Source of the DNA: Rhizobium sp. Q54 | GTDB taxonomy: Bacteria; Pseudomonadota; Alphaproteobacteria; UBA828 | NCBI GenBank assembly: GCA_945892755.1 | Contig: CAMDDO010000001.1 | Span: forward strand, 62,001-126,000 | Length of the DNA stretch: 64,000 nucleotides | Direction: 5' to 3' | Shown: one piece after another, positions 9,619 through 19,065 of the stretch | Layout: every line of letters begins with the position of its first letter | How positions within the stretch are numbered: position 1 is the stretch's first letter | Notes under the pieces: generated by a model | Database searches by the model: none | Seen by the model: only the letters and a program-made list of their open reading frames with translations | Told to the model about the DNA's origin: nothing | Made by a program: the position numbers and the translations under genes

Positions 9619-9939
9619 ATGGACGTATTGCACGTTAAAGACAGTGAATTCGATCAGAAGGTTCTGAAGGCGACCGGCCCCGTATTGGTCGATTTTTGGG
9701 CCGAATGGTGCGGCCCATGCAAGGCCATAGCGCCGGCGCTTGAGGAACTGGCGAAGGACATGGGTGAGGCCGTCACGGTGGCCAAGGTCAATGTCGACGA
9801 AAACCATGCGACGCCCGCCAAATATGGCGTGCGCGGCATTCCGACGCTGATTCTGTTCAAGAACGGCCAAGTCGCGTCGATGAAGGTCGGCGCCATGCCG
9901 AAACAAAAACTCTATGATTGGGTCAAGGGCACGCTCTAG
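9619..9939 (+). CDS. trxA: Thioredoxin 1
   Basis: This is a standard 106-residue cytoplasmic thioredoxin with the active site WCGPC at residues 30-34 and the cis-proline motif GIPTL. It reduces protein disulphides with electrons from thioredoxin reductase. An upstream in-frame ATG exists at 9604, but a GGAG Shine-Dalgarno sequence at 9606-9609 is well placed for the ATG at 9619, which also gives the usual family length. A strong intrinsic terminator follows 30 bases after the stop and closes this forward block. Confidence 0.95.
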   Translation: MDVLHVKDSEFDQKVLKATGPVLVDFWAEWCGPCKAIAPALEELAKDMGEAVTVAKVNVDENHATPAKYGVRGIPTLILFKNGQVASMKVGAMPKQKLYDWVKGTL

Positions 9940-9968
9940 ACGCTCGGCCACCCGCTTCCGCCAATGCA

Positions 9969-10006
9969 AAAGGCCCCGCGCGGTTGAGGCGCGGGGCCTT
10001 TCGTTT
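9969..10006. terminator. Strong, probably bidirectional intrinsic terminator between trxA and the amidohydrolase gene
   Basis: A perfect 13-base-pair stem (arms 9969-9981 and 9989-10001, AAAGGCCCCGCGC) encloses a 7-base loop. It ends in a T-rich run on both strands, with TTTCGTTT on the plus strand and TTTTGC on the minus strand. It lies between the stops of two convergent genes, so it can end transcription from both sides. Confidence 0.9.
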
Positions 10007-10020
10007 GACCAAGGTCGCAC

Positions 10021-11334
10021 TTACTCCGCGGCTTGGCGCGCGCGGACCTTGCGGATTGGCTGCAGTGCTTTGTGGAAGTCGCCGTCCTTCATGATCATGA
10101 GAATGTTCGCCTGATCCAGGAAGAGATCGAGATCCTCGAGCGGGTTGCCATCGAGCATCACCAAATCCGCCAAATAGCCGGCCTTGACCTGGCCAAGCTC
10201 GTTCGGCTTGCCGAACGCCTCGGCGCCATAGGCGGTCGCAGCGCGCAAAATCTCATAGGGCTTGAAGCCGAGCATTTTTTGGAAGTGCCGAAAATCGCGC
10301 GTGTCGGTGCCGTGCGGCGTCCAGGGGAACCCATAATCGCCGAACGGTAGAATGCGAATACCGCGCTTGTGCATCTTCTTCATCGTCTCGGCGCCCTTGG
10401 CGAGCTCGTCGACGAAACCCCATTTCTCGGCGGTCGCCGGCGAAATGCCAAAGTCGCCCGCCTCATAGGCGGTCGCATAGGTGAAGCCGAGCGCCGGCAC
10501 GATCCAGTGCTTGTCCTTGTTCGCCTCCAAAAGATCGAGCGATTCCTCATCGGCGAGCGTTGCGTGATAGATGCGCTGGATGCCGTATTTGATCGCGCGC
10601 TTGATCGATTCCGGATTGCGCGCGTGGCAATTGAGGGTGCGCCCGCGCTGATGCGCGATGTGCGTGCCCACCGCGACTTCGTCTTCGTCCATCGCGGTCT
10701 GGTCGGCATCGCAAAAATTCGGGATCAAATGATCGCCCGAGATCATCAGCTTCACGACATCGACGCCCTCACGGCAATATTCGCGCACGATGCGCCTTAG
10801 TTCATGCGGCCCATCGAAATAGTGCGCGAGCTCGTTGTGATGCATGTGCAGCTGGCGCGAATCGCCGAGCCCGCCGGTCACGGTGATCTCGGGCGTCGCG
10901 GCCAAATAGCGCGGGCCCGGGATATAGCCGGCGTTGATTTCGTTCCTGACCGCGATATCGAGCCGCGGTTTGGCCGAGCCGGCACCGACTGCGGCCGTCA
11001 TGCCATGATCGAGGATGATCTTGGCCTGCCGCGCGGTGATCAGCGTATGCTCCTCGGGCGGGATGTGCCCCATATTCTGCGGGCCGGTATAGCTCATATG
11101 GCAATGCGCGTTGATCAGGCCCGGCATCAACGTGGCGCCACCGCCATCAACGACTTCAGCGCTGGCGCGCGGTAGTTTTTCGCCGCCGGTCGCGACCTTC
11201 TTGATGCGATTGCCCTGGATCAGCACCTCGCCCGCGCTCAGCGCCTTGGCGGTGCCATCAAAGATCCTGACATTGGTGAACAGAATTGGTCCGCGCTTCT
11301 CGGCAGAAAGCGCTGGTTGATCGGCGTGCATCAT
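10021..11334 (-). CDS. Metal-dependent amidohydrolase (imidazolonepropionase/prolidase-like), paralog 1
   Basis: This is a 437-residue amidohydrolase-superfamily enzyme with an N-terminal beta-sandwich and a TIM barrel. Candidate metal ligands are the HxH in NAHCHMSY, a lysine in VDVVKLM that is probably carboxylated, and histidines in LNCHARN and IYHATL. Where paralogs in this window have GTDSG, this one has PFGDYGFPWTPHGTD, so the active-site aspartate loop differs. The substrate is unknown; imidazolonepropionase and Xaa-Pro dipeptidase relatives share the fold. It ends in RARQAAE, a tail seen on three other proteins here. It sits 33 bases downstream of the reverse gene at 11368-12561 and may be co-transcribed with it. 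The pair interrupts a housekeeping block. Confidence 0.8.
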   Translation of the reverse strand: MMHADQPALSAEKRGPILFTNVRIFDGTAKALSAGEVLIQGNRIKKVATGGEKLPRASAEVVDGGGATLMPGLINAHCHMSYTGPQNMGHIPPEEHTLITARQAKIILDHGMTAAVGAGSAKPRLDIAVRNEINAGYIPGPRYLAATPEITVTGGLGDSRQLHMHHNELAHYFDGPHELRRIVREYCREGVDVVKLMISGDHLIPNFCDADQTAMDEDEVAVGTHIAHQRGRTLNCHARNPESIKRAIKYGIQRIYHATLADEESLDLLEANKDKHWIVPALGFTYATAYEAGDFGISPATAEKWGFVDELAKGAETMKKMHKRGIRILPFGDYGFPWTPHGTDTRDFRHFQKMLGFKPYEILRAATAYGAEAFGKPNELGQVKAGYLADLVMLDGNPLEDLDLFLDQANILMIMKDGDFHKALQPIRKVRARQAAE

Positions 11335-11367
11335 GGCATGGCCCTCGTGGTTGATCGTTGAGGTGGC

Positions 11368-12561
11368 TCAGAGCATCGGCGCATCGACCGGCAGACCCAA
11401 AAGGAACTTGGCATAGGGTGCGCCGTTCACGTCGAGATTCTGCGTGATGTGCGACGTGCCGGCATGGGCGTCGCGAAAATGGCGTGCGAACACGTTGGTC
11501 TCATAGAGCCCGCCCGCACCACCGGCGCGATGCAATATATCGACCGCGCGCAGGCAGAGTTCGCCGGCAAAGGCGCCATCGGCGCGGTATTTCAGCTTTT
11601 GCTCGAGGCTCGGCACGCCGCCGGCCTTGGCGATGGCTTGCGCGTCGCGGACATTGCCATAGACCAGCGCCTTGGCCGAGTTGATGGCGCCCGCCGCCTC
11701 GCCGACCTTGGCCTGTACGGTCGAAAAATCGGCCATCTTGCCGCCGCTGATGCGCGCCACGCGTTTCCGGGTTTCCGCGCTGAAATCTTGTAGTGCGCCT
11801 TGCGCGACACCGAGCACGGACGCGCCAACCCAGGAGGAAAACAACGCGAACATCGGCATGCGATAGAGCCACCCGGTATTGACCCGCGCGCCCGGCGAAT
11901 CACCCCCCTTGGTTTGCTCGACCAACAAGGACCGATGCTCGGGCACGAATTTGTCGGCCATTTCGACATCGTTCGAGCCCGTGCCCTTGAGGCCGGAGGA
12001 AAACCAAGTGTCGTGAATCACATAATCGGCTTTCGGCACGACGAACATGCGGAATTTCTCAGGCCCTTCCGCGCCCTCGACCAGCGCGGCCAGCACCAGC
12101 CATTCGGCATGATCGCAGCCCGAGACCAAAGGCCAGCGGCCAGTCAAACGATACCCGCCCTTGGCCGGCACCGCCTTGGCGGCGTTGAAGATGAGCGAGC
12201 CCGCGAGTAGCGTGTTGGCACTCTTGGTCCACAATTCCTGCTGCACCTCATCCGGCCAATAGCACGGCATGAAATTGCAGCTGATCAGATTGGTCAGCAC
12301 CCAGGAGGTCGACGCGCACGACCCGGCAACCGCCGAGATCACGTCATAGAGCGCGACATAATCAAGCTCGCTGCCGCCCCAGCGCTTGGGCAGCATGAGA
12401 TTGACGATGCCGGCCTCGACCAGTTCATCGATCGTCTCGCGCGGCACTTTGCGCAGGCCCTCGCATTCGGTCGCGCGCGCGCGGAGTTTGGGCAACAAGG
12501 CAGTGGTGCGCGCCATCATCTCGGCGTGCGTGCCGGTCGGTGCGGCTATACGTGCGACCAT
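11368..12561 (-). CDS. Acyl-CoA dehydrogenase-fold flavin monooxygenase (HsaA/HpaB-C2-like)
   Basis: The 397-residue product has the acyl-CoA dehydrogenase fold but belongs to the branch of two-component flavin-dependent monooxygenases (HsaA, p-hydroxyphenylacetate hydroxylase C2, indoleacetate monooxygenase). Visible family features are LPKRWGGSELDY near residue 58, SCASTSWV, the mid-domain SGLKGTGSNDVEM and a C-terminal helical domain. There is no clear catalytic glutamate of true acyl-CoA dehydrogenases. Such enzymes use FMNH2 or FADH2 from a separate reductase, and no reductase gene is next to it. The downstream amidohydrolase suggests a shared catabolic role, but the substrate cannot be named. 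Confidence 0.75.
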   Translation of the reverse strand: MVARIAAPTGTHAEMMARTTALLPKLRARATECEGLRKVPRETIDELVEAGIVNLMLPKRWGGSELDYVALYDVISAVAGSCASTSWVLTNLISCNFMPCYWPDEVQQELWTKSANTLLAGSLIFNAAKAVPAKGGYRLTGRWPLVSGCDHAEWLVLAALVEGAEGPEKFRMFVVPKADYVIHDTWFSSGLKGTGSNDVEMADKFVPEHRSLLVEQTKGGDSPGARVNTGWLYRMPMFALFSSWVGASVLGVAQGALQDFSAETRKRVARISGGKMADFSTVQAKVGEAAGAINSAKALVYGNVRDAQAIAKAGGVPSLEQKLKYRADGAFAGELCLRAVDILHRAGGAGGLYETNVFARHFRDAHAGTSHITQNLDVNGAPYAKFLLGLPVDAPML

Positions 12562-12622
12562 CGCTTGAGCCCCCTAGCCCCTTCACGCTAGCGCATCTGG
12601 GGCGCTGGCATGAAGCGCCGAA

Positions 12623-13903
12623 TCAACCGTGCTCGGCCAAGACCGTGCCGATCAAATAGAGCGAGCCGCAGATCAGCACGCGCCTTGGCCCCTTTTGTTC
12701 CAGCCGGCCGAGCGCCGCTTTTATATCTGGCGCGCACTCAGCCGCGATCCCGAGGGAAAGGGCCGTGCTGGCGACGGCCTCGGCGGGCAGGCTATTGGCC
12801 TCGCCCGGTATGGCGACCGCGACCAGGCGCCTGATATGAGGCGCGAGTGGCTTGAGGAAACCGTCGACCGTCTTGGTGTTGAGCATGCCGACAATGAGGT
12901 CGAGTGGTCGATCGGCGAACATCGTGTTTGCCGTGCGCGCCAAGGCCTCGCCCGCCGAGGCATTGTGCCCGCCATCGATCCAGAGCTCGATCTCCTTTGG
13001 CTGGGCATCGATCAAAGGCCCGCGCGTGAGACGCTGTAGGCGGCCGGGCCAGCGCGCCTGGGTCAAACCGTCGGCGATCGCCCTGTCCGACACCGCGAAG
13101 CGGGTCAGCGCCTTGGCGCAGGCGATCGCGGTTCCGGCATTGTCGATCTGGTGCGGACCTAAAAGCACGGGCAAAGGAAACTCGCGGTGGGCGCCGAGCG
13201 CATCGAACATCAATAGGTCGTTGTCTTGTTGCGCGTTCCATTCAATGCCGTGGCGCAAGAGCGGCACGCCAAGGGCCGCCGCGCGTGCCTCGATCACCCG
13301 TGCCGCTTCCGGATCTTGGGGTCCGATTACGGCGGTGACGCCCGGCTTTAGGATCCCCGCCTTCTCGCCCGCGATCGCCGCGATGCTATCGCCCAGATAG
13401 TGCATGTGATCCATCGAGACCGGCGTGATCGCGGTGAGCACAGGCTTTGCGATCACGTTGGTCGCATCGAGCCGGCCGCCGAGCCCAACTTCGAGGATCA
13501 GCGCCTCGGCCGGGCGGCGCGCGAAGGCAACAAAGGCCGCGGCCGTGGTGATTTCAAAAAAGGTGACCGGTGCGTTTTGGTTTGCCCGCTCGCATTCTTC
13601 GAGCACGGCAACCAGTTCACTCTCCTCAATTGGCACGCCATCGAAGCGGATGCGCTCGGCAAAACGCACCAAGTGCGGCGAGATATAGGACTGCACGCGC
13701 AGGCCCTCGGCGCGGAGCATCGCGTCGAGATAGGCGACCAGACTGCCCTTGCCGTTGGTGCCAGCGATATGGATGACCGGCGCGACACGACGTTCCGGAT
13801 TGCCGAGCGCTCCCAGCAATCGCTCGATACGGCCGAGCGAGAGGTCGATCGCCTTTGGGTGCAGCGCCTTCAGGCGTTCGAGGATCGGATCGCTGGCGGC
13901 CAC
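12623..13903 (-). CDS. folC: Bifunctional dihydrofolate synthase / folylpolyglutamate synthase
   Basis: This 426-residue Mur-ligase-family enzyme adds glutamate to dihydropteroate and to folates. The ATP-binding loop HIAGTNGKGS is at residues 45-54. Further family motifs are SPHLVRFAERI, the FEITTAAAF segment, the EVGLGGRLDATN motif and the C-terminal DGGHN. It starts six bases after accD stops and ends the reverse folate/fatty acid/tryptophan block, an arrangement common in alphaproteobacteria. Confidence 0.94.
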   Translation of the reverse strand: MAASDPILERLKALHPKAIDLSLGRIERLLGALGNPERRVAPVIHIAGTNGKGSLVAYLDAMLRAEGLRVQSYISPHLVRFAERIRFDGVPIEESELVAVLEECERANQNAPVTFFEITTAAAFVAFARRPAEALILEVGLGGRLDATNVIAKPVLTAITPVSMDHMHYLGDSIAAIAGEKAGILKPGVTAVIGPQDPEAARVIEARAAALGVPLLRHGIEWNAQQDNDLLMFDALGAHREFPLPVLLGPHQIDNAGTAIACAKALTRFAVSDRAIADGLTQARWPGRLQRLTRGPLIDAQPKEIELWIDGGHNASAGEALARTANTMFADRPLDLIVGMLNTKTVDGFLKPLAPHIRRLVAVAIPGEANSLPAEAVASTALSLGIAAECAPDIKAALGRLEQKGPRRVLICGSLYLIGTVLAEHG

Positions 13904-13909
13904 TTAGAG

Positions 13910-14824
13910 TCAGGCGCGGGGCTGGGCTGGGATGTCGAGCCCGGTGCGCGGATAAGCCACCACATCGGCACTGCGTGGCGCCGTCATCAAGAGATCGATC
14001 ACGCGCGTCAAGGTTTCGCGCAGCTTGTGCCGGTGCACCACCATGTCGAGCATGCCGTGGTCGAGCAAATATTCGGCTTTTTGGAACCCGGCCGGCAATT
14101 GCTGGCGAATGGTCTCCTCGATCACGCGCGCGCCGGCGAAGCCGATCATCGCGCCGGGTTCCGCGATCGCGATATCGCCGATCATGGCGAATGAGGCGGT
14201 GACGCCGCCCGTGGTCGGGTCGGTCAGCACAACGATGTAAGGCAGGCCGGCCTCGCGCAGTTCTTCGATCGCAACCGTGGTGCGCGCCATCTGCACCAGC
14301 GAGAGCACGCCCTCTTGCATGCGCGCGCCGCCCGACGCGGGGATGACGATGAGCGGCGCTTCCTGCAGCGTGGCGAGGCGCGCTGCCGCGACCAGCGCTT
14401 CGCCCACCGCCATGCCCATCGAACCGCCCATGAAGCTGAACTCAGACGCGGCGATCACCGTTTGATGGCCGCCCAATTTGCCGTGCGCGACGATGATCGC
14501 GTCCGCAAGCGTGCTCGCGCCCTGCGCCTCGCGCAGACGATCGGGATAGCGCTTGCGGTCGCGGAAGCGGAGCGGATCGACCGGCACCGCCGGCAGCTCG
14601 ATGGTTTGAAAGGCGCCGTCGTCGAACAACTGCGACAGCCGCGTCCGCGCATCGATCCGCATGTGGTGGCCGCAATGCGGGCAGACGCGCATCTGCGCTT
14701 CAAGTTCACGATGGAAGATCATTTGTTCGCAAGCCGGGCACTTTTCCCAGAGCTTTTCCGGAATGTCGTCTTTGCGAAACAGCGCGCGGACCTTGGGCCG
14801 CGCGAACCGTTCGAGCCAGCTCAT
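13910..14824 (-). CDS. accD: Acetyl-CoA carboxylase carboxyltransferase subunit beta
   Basis: The 304-residue product carries the N-terminal four-cysteine zinc ribbon of AccD (C29, C32, C48, C51) followed by a crotonase-fold carboxyltransferase domain with the acyl-CoA binding segment [10 protein letters not shown] and the [11 protein letters not shown] motif. With AccA it transfers carboxyl from biotin to acetyl-CoA, the first step of fatty acid synthesis. Its start overlaps the trpA stop by four bases, which implies translational coupling with the tryptophan genes. Confidence 0.96.
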   Translation of the reverse strand: MSWLERFARPKVRALFRKDDIPEKLWEKCPACEQMIFHRELEAQMRVCPHCGHHMRIDARTRLSQLFDDGAFQTIELPAVPVDPLRFRDRKRYPDRLREAQGASTLADAIIVAHGKLGGHQTVIAASEFSFMGGSMGMAVGEALVAAARLATLQEAPLIVIPASGGARMQEGVLSLVQMARTTVAIEELREAGLPYIVVLTDPTTGGVTASFAMIGDIAIAEPGAMIGFAGARVIEETIRQQLPAGFQKAEYLLDHGMLDMVVHRHKLRETLTRVIDLLMTAPRSADVVAYPRTGLDIPAQPRA

Positions 14825-15675
14825 CCGACCTCCTTCTTGCGCGCGGCCTTGACGCCGTCGCTCAAGCGCCGCACCAGATCGAGCACTGCCTTGGCCGTGC
14901 CTGCGCTGGTCCGGCCCTCGCCATCGAGGCTCGAGGCCAATGCCGAGACCAGCGCTGAGCCGACCACCGCGGCATCGGCCACGCGCGCCACCTCGGCCGC
15001 GTCGTCAGGCGTCTTGATGCCGAAGCCGACAGCGAGCGGCAGGTTCGTATGCCTTCTCAGCCGCGCGATCGCATCGCGCGTCGAGACCGCGCCGGCGCCC
15101 GCCGCGCCGGTGATGCCCGTGATCGAAACGTAATAGACGAAGCCCGTGGTGTGCGCCAGAACCGCCGGCAGGCGCTTGTCATCGGTCGTCGGCGTCGCCA
15201 GCCGAATGAAGCGGAGCCCCGCCTCGATCGCCGGCAGGCAAAGCTCATCGTCTTCCTCCGGCGGCAGGTCGACGACGATCACGCCATCAAGCCCGGCGCC
15301 GAGCGCGTCCTTGAGGAAGCGTTGCACGCCATAGATGTAGATCGGGTTGTAATAGCCCATCAGCACGAGCGGCGTTTCCGAATCGGTCGCACGAAACCGG
15401 CGCACCAGATCGAGCGTTTTCTTCAGCGTGATGCCGGCCTTGAGCGCGCGCTGACCGGCCGCTTGGATCACCGGACCATCGGCCATCGGATCGGTGAACG
15501 GCGAGCCAATCTCGATCAGGTCGGCGCCCGCGGCGGGCAAGCCCTTCAGGATTTCGAACGAGGTCTCGATCTCGGGGTCGCCCATCATCGTGAAGGTGAT
15601 CAACCCTGCCCGACCCTCGCGCTTCAATTTGGCAAAGCGCCGCTCGATCCGGCCTTCCGTCCGATTTGCGCTCAC
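14821..15675 (-). CDS. trpA: Tryptophan synthase alpha chain
   Basis: The 284-residue TIM-barrel subunit cleaves indole-3-glycerol phosphate and passes indole to TrpB. The catalytic glutamate lies in [12 protein letters not shown] and the catalytic aspartate in PMADGP. Loop [11 protein letters not shown] binds phosphate. The frame is open into trpB, but the GTG at 15675 overlapping the trpB stop (GTGA) leaves the canonical N terminus and family length. Confidence 0.95.
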   Translation of the reverse strand: MSANRTEGRIERRFAKLKREGRAGLITFTMMGDPEIETSFEILKGLPAAGADLIEIGSPFTDPMADGPVIQAAGQRALKAGITLKKTLDLVRRFRATDSETPLVLMGYYNPIYIYGVQRFLKDALGAGLDGVIVVDLPPEEDDELCLPAIEAGLRFIRLATPTTDDKRLPAVLAHTTGFVYYVSITGITGAAGAGAVSTRDAIARLRRHTNLPLAVGFGIKTPDDAAEVARVADAAVVGSALVSALASSLDGEGRTSAGTAKAVLDLVRRLSDGVKAARKKEVG

Positions 15676-16886
15676 AGACCGACCCCGAGCGCGTCGGCGA
15701 CGGTGAAAATATCCTTGTCGCCGCGCCCGCACATGTTCATCACCATGAGGTGGCTCTTCGGCAGCGTCGGCGCGAGCTTGATCACATGGCCGAGCGCGTG
15801 CGCCGGCTCGAGCGCCGGGAGTATCCCTTCGAGCCGCGCGCACAGCTTGAAGGCCTCAAGCGCCTCGGTGTCGCTGATCGGCACATAGGTGACGCGCCCG
15901 CTATCCTTGAGCCAGGCGTGCTCGGGGCCAATGCCCGGATAATCGAGCCCTGCCGAGATCGAGTGCGCCTCCGTCACCTGGCCATCATCATCCTGAAGTA
16001 AATAGGTGCGGTTGCCATGCAGCACACCGGGCGAGCCGGCGGTCAACGAGGCGGCGTGCTGCCCGGTCTCGATGCCGTGTCCGGCCGCCTCGACGCCATA
16101 CATCTTGATTCCCGGATCGTCGAGAAAAGGATGGAACAAGCCAATCGCGTTAGAACCGCCGCCGACGCAGGCGACCAATGAGTCTGGCAGCCGGCGCTCC
16201 GCCTTCATGATCTGCTCGCGCGTCTCGCGCCCGATCACGGATTGAAAGTCACGCACCATGGCGGGATAAGGGTGCGGACCGGCGACCGTGCCAATCAAAT
16301 AATAGGTTGAGTCAACATTTGTCACCCAATCGCGCAGCGCCTCATTCATCGCATCTTTGAGTGTGCGTGAGCCCGATTTGACCGGCACGACTTCCGCGCC
16401 GAGCAATTTCATGCGGAACACGTTCGGCTTTTGGCGCTCGATATCGACCGCGCCCATATAGACGACGCAGGGCAGCCCCATCAGCGCGCACACCGTCGCG
16501 GTCGCGACGCCGTGCTGGCCGGCGCCCGTCTCGGCGATGATGCGCGTCTTGCCCATCCGCTTGGCCATCAGGATCTGGCCCATGCAGTTGTTGATCTTGT
16601 GCGCACCGGTATGGTTGAGCTCGTCGCGCTTGAAATAGATTTTGGCGCCGCCGAGGTGCCGCGTCAGCCGCTCGGCGAAATAGAGCGGGCTCGGCCGGCC
16701 GACATAGAATTCGAGCCAATAGTCGAGCTCGGCCTGAAACGCGAGATCCGTCCTTGCCTTGGCATAGGCCGTTTCGAGATCGAGGATCAGCGGCATCAAA
16801 GTCTCGGCGACAAAGCGCCCGCCATAGATGCCGAAATGGCCGCGCTCGTCCGGCCCCGCGCGATAGCTATTGATGGCCGTATTCAT
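15672..16886 (-). CDS. trpB: Tryptophan synthase beta chain
   Basis: This 404-residue PLP enzyme condenses indole with serine. The PLP lysine is in HTGAHKINN, and the glycine-rich phosphate loop is [18 protein letters not shown] and the DSGRV region near the C terminus also match. The start at 16886 is chosen because the homologous N terminus begins there; the longer open frame runs back through trpF in another frame. It lies 14 bases after trpF and overlaps trpA. Confidence 0.96.
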   Translation of the reverse strand: MNTAINSYRAGPDERGHFGIYGGRFVAETLMPLILDLETAYAKARTDLAFQAELDYWLEFYVGRPSPLYFAERLTRHLGGAKIYFKRDELNHTGAHKINNCMGQILMAKRMGKTRIIAETGAGQHGVATATVCALMGLPCVVYMGAVDIERQKPNVFRMKLLGAEVVPVKSGSRTLKDAMNEALRDWVTNVDSTYYLIGTVAGPHPYPAMVRDFQSVIGRETREQIMKAERRLPDSLVACVGGGSNAIGLFHPFLDDPGIKMYGVEAAGHGIETGQHAASLTAGSPGVLHGNRTYLLQDDDGQVTEAHSISAGLDYPGIGPEHAWLKDSGRVTYVPISDTEALEAFKLCARLEGILPALEPAHALGHVIKLAPTLPKSHLMVMNMCGRGDKDIFTVADALGVGL

Positions 16887-16900
16887 TTCGGTCTCTCGCT

Positions 16901-17554
16901 TCAGGCCGCGCCCGCGGCCTTGAGAAAGGCACGGATCGCGCCCGGATCCTTGTGGCCGGGTGCGTTCTCGACGCCCGATGATACGTCGACCGCGCCCGCT
17001 CCGGTAATTCGAATCGCCTCGCCGACGTTCTCGGCACTCAGCCCGCCCGAGAGAATCCAGCCCTCGCGCCCTTTCGCGGCGTGGCCCGAAAGCAACGTCC
17101 AGTCGAACGCGATGGCATTGCCGCCCGGCAGACCGAGGCCCTGACCGCTCGGAACCTTGGCATCGTATAGCAACCAATCGGCGGTCGCGGCGAAGCTCGC
17201 GGCGGCGGCGACATCTTCCGCGCGCGCGACCTTGATCGCCTTGATCACCCGCTTGCCGGTCAGCGCACGCACTGCCTCGATCCGGCCGACGTCTTCATTG
17301 CCGTGCAACTGAATCAGATCGAGCGGCACGCGCGCCAATGTGGCGAGCAGGTCGTCGTCGCGCGGATCGACAAACACGCCGACCCGCTCGACCCTGGCCG
17401 GCACCGCGCGAGCCAGTGTGCCGGCGGCATCATGCGAGAGGGAACGCGGCGAAGGCGGATAGAAGACCATGCCGACGAAGCGCGCGCCGCCTCCCAGCGC
17501 CGCATCAAGCGCGGGCCGATCGGTAATGCCGCAAATCTTGACCGAGACGCCCAC
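16901..17554 (-). CDS. trpF: Phosphoribosylanthranilate isomerase
   Basis: The product (217 residues) is a TIM barrel with the family N terminus VKICGI, where the cysteine is the general base. It also has QLHGNE, the aspartate-containing [12 protein letters not shown] segment and the C-terminal SGGLSAENV and DVSSGVE motifs, where the last aspartate is the general acid. It performs the Amadori rearrangement in tryptophan synthesis. It is first of the trpF-trpB-trpA-accD-folC set and follows pyrF by only 11 bases. Confidence 0.95.
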   Translation of the reverse strand: MGVSVKICGITDRPALDAALGGGARFVGMVFYPPSPRSLSHDAAGTLARAVPARVERVGVFVDPRDDDLLATLARVPLDLIQLHGNEDVGRIEAVRALTGKRVIKAIKVARAEDVAAAASFAATADWLLYDAKVPSGQGLGLPGGNAIAFDWTLLSGHAAKGREGWILSGGLSAENVGEAIRITGAGAVDVSSGVENAPGHKDPGAIRAFLKAAGAA

Positions 17555-17565
17555 GAACGATTGTC

Positions 17566-18309
17566 CTAGGTATGGCTCGACACGGGGGCGGCGGCGCGGG
17601 CCGTGGCGGCGACCATCTCATCCACGATGCGCCGCGCCGCGGCCGCCGGGTCGAACGCCTGCGTAATCGGTCGCCCGACGACCAGATAGTCGGCACCGCC
17701 GCGCACTGCATCGCCCGGCGTCACGATGCGCTTTTGATCGTCGCTCGCCGACCAGACCGGGCGGATCGCCGGCACGACCAACAGAAAATCGTCGCCGAGC
17801 TCGGCACGCAGACGCGGTAGTTCATCGGCCGTGGTCCATACGCCATCGAGGCCGCAGGTTCGCGCGAGTGCGGCGAGCCTGAGCGTTTGCTCGCGCAATG
17901 AACTGGCGACACCGACGGCACCAAGTTCTGCCTCGTCCATCGTCGTGAGCACGGTCACCGCGAACAATTTCGGTCGCATGAAACCGCCCACCTGAGCAGC
18001 GGCGTGCGCCGCCGCGGCCGCCGCGCGCATCATCGGGGCGCCACCGCTGGCATGAACCGTGATCGCGAACGGCCGCGCCACCGCTGCGCGCCGTACCGTA
18101 TCCGAGACGACGCGCGGCAAGCCGTTCAACTTCATATCGGCGATGATCGGCAGGCCAAGCGCCTGGAACGGCTCGAGCCCGCGAAGGCCATTGAGGAAGA
18201 GATACTCGGTGCCGAGCTTGATGCCGCCGACCGCGCCCTTGAGCCGGCCAGCGAGCTCGACGGCATGCTCGGGGTCAACCCAGTCGAGCGAGCAGAACAG
18301 ACGGTTCAT
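17566..18309 (-). CDS. pyrF: Orotidine 5'-phosphate decarboxylase-like protein with a missing catalytic aspartate
   Basis: The fold, the 247-residue length and the C-terminal VTPGDAVRGGADYLVVGRP phosphate loop identify an orotidine 5'-phosphate decarboxylase, the last step of UMP synthesis. D9 and K31 are present. The catalytic strand, normally DxKxxD as in DLKFHDIP, reads DMKLNGLP: D58 and K60 remain but the final aspartate is glycine 63 (codon at 18121-18123). That aspartate reaches into the neighbouring subunit's active site in the family. The position next to trpF and the LapA gene is the usual alphaproteobacterial one, so it may be the only PyrF, a divergent working form or a decayed one. 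The ATG at 18309 gives the family length. Confidence 0.8.
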   Translation of the reverse strand: MNRLFCSLDWVDPEHAVELAGRLKGAVGGIKLGTEYLFLNGLRGLEPFQALGLPIIADMKLNGLPRVVSDTVRRAAVARPFAITVHASGGAPMMRAAAAAAHAAAQVGGFMRPKLFAVTVLTTMDEAELGAVGVASSLREQTLRLAALARTCGLDGVWTTADELPRLRAELGDDFLLVVPAIRPVWSASDDQKRIVTPGDAVRGGADYLVVGRPITQAFDPAAAARRIVDEMVAATARAAAPVSSHT

Positions 18310-18310
18310 C

Positions 18311-18670
18311 TTATGCCGCGTCCTTGGTCGGCCCGCCCGGCAGCGAGCGACCGCCGCGCGCGGCTGACGCGCCGGCCCCGCGCAACCGGTCGCGCTCTCC
18401 ACGAAGCTCGGCGATCTCGCGTTCAAGAGCCCGAACGCGATGCTGGCGCTCCCGCGCGATGCGGCGATGAGGCGTGCCGGCCAGCATCTTGGCAAGCGCG
18501 CCGGCGAGCAGGCCGACCGCGAGCGCGGCAAGCCCCAGCGCGAACAAGGGCACATCGAGCGTGAAAGGCAGCGGCGCGAACGAGATCGTAACGCCACCGC
18601 GGTTCGCGACCGAAAAGGCGACGAGCATGAGCGCGGCCACCGCCGCGACGATCCATCCGACAATGCGCAC
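18311..18670 (-). CDS. LapA-domain (DUF1049) inner-membrane protein
   Basis: This small 119-residue protein has two N-terminal membrane helices (about residues 4-22 and 40-62) around the short periplasmic segment NRGGVTISFAPLPF. A charged, arginine-rich cytoplasmic coiled-coil tail follows (about residues 70-100). This is the layout of LapA/YciS proteins. In E. coli LapA works with LapB to control LpxC and lipopolysaccharide levels; whether this one does is inference. It sits between ihfB and pyrF, a recurring alphaproteobacterial position, and ends one base before the pyrF start. Confidence 0.8.
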   Translation of the reverse strand: MRIVGWIVAAVAALMLVAFSVANRGGVTISFAPLPFTLDVPLFALGLAALAVGLLAGALAKMLAGTPHRRIARERQHRVRALEREIAELRGERDRLRGAGASAARGGRSLPGGPTKDAA

Positions 18671-18712
18671 TACGACCTTGCTCCGCTAACTGGCGCCACC
18701 ATGACCGGGCGC

Positions 18713-19000
18713 TCAGCCGCCATTGACGCGGTCGCGCAGCTCCTTCCCGGTCTTGAAGAACGGCAGACGCTTTTGGCCGACCTGCACGGCCGCGCCGGTG
18801 CGTGGATTGCGCCCGACGCGGGCATCCCGCTCGCGGACCGAAAACGCGCCGAAGCCGCGCAGTTCGACCCGATCGCCGCGGGCGAGCGCCACCGTGATTT
18901 CCTCGAAAATCTTGTTCACGACCCGCTCATAGTCGCGGTGGTAGAGTCGTGGGTCCGGATACATTTCGGCAAGGCGTTGGATGAGTTCTGATTTGGTCAT
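18713..19000 (-). CDS. ihfB: Integration host factor subunit beta
   Basis: The 95-residue product is an HU/IHF-family DNA-bending protein. The DNA-binding arm has the signature [12 protein letters not shown]. The proline in it inserts into the minor groove. The N-terminal [12 protein letters not shown] is typical of IHF beta rather than HU. The longer open frame begins earlier, but the ATG at 19000 starts the canonical sequence. IHF helps recombination, replication and sigma-54 promoters. Confidence 0.93.
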   Translation of the reverse strand: MTKSELIQRLAEMYPDPRLYHRDYERVVNKIFEEITVALARGDRVELRGFGAFSVRERDARVGRNPRTGAAVQVGQKRLPFFKTGKELRDRVNGG

Positions 19001-19065
19001 CGGTCTGGCTGCCCCGCGGGCCCGCGCCCAGCGCGCCAATGCCCTGTTCTGGTTGAATTATTCGA

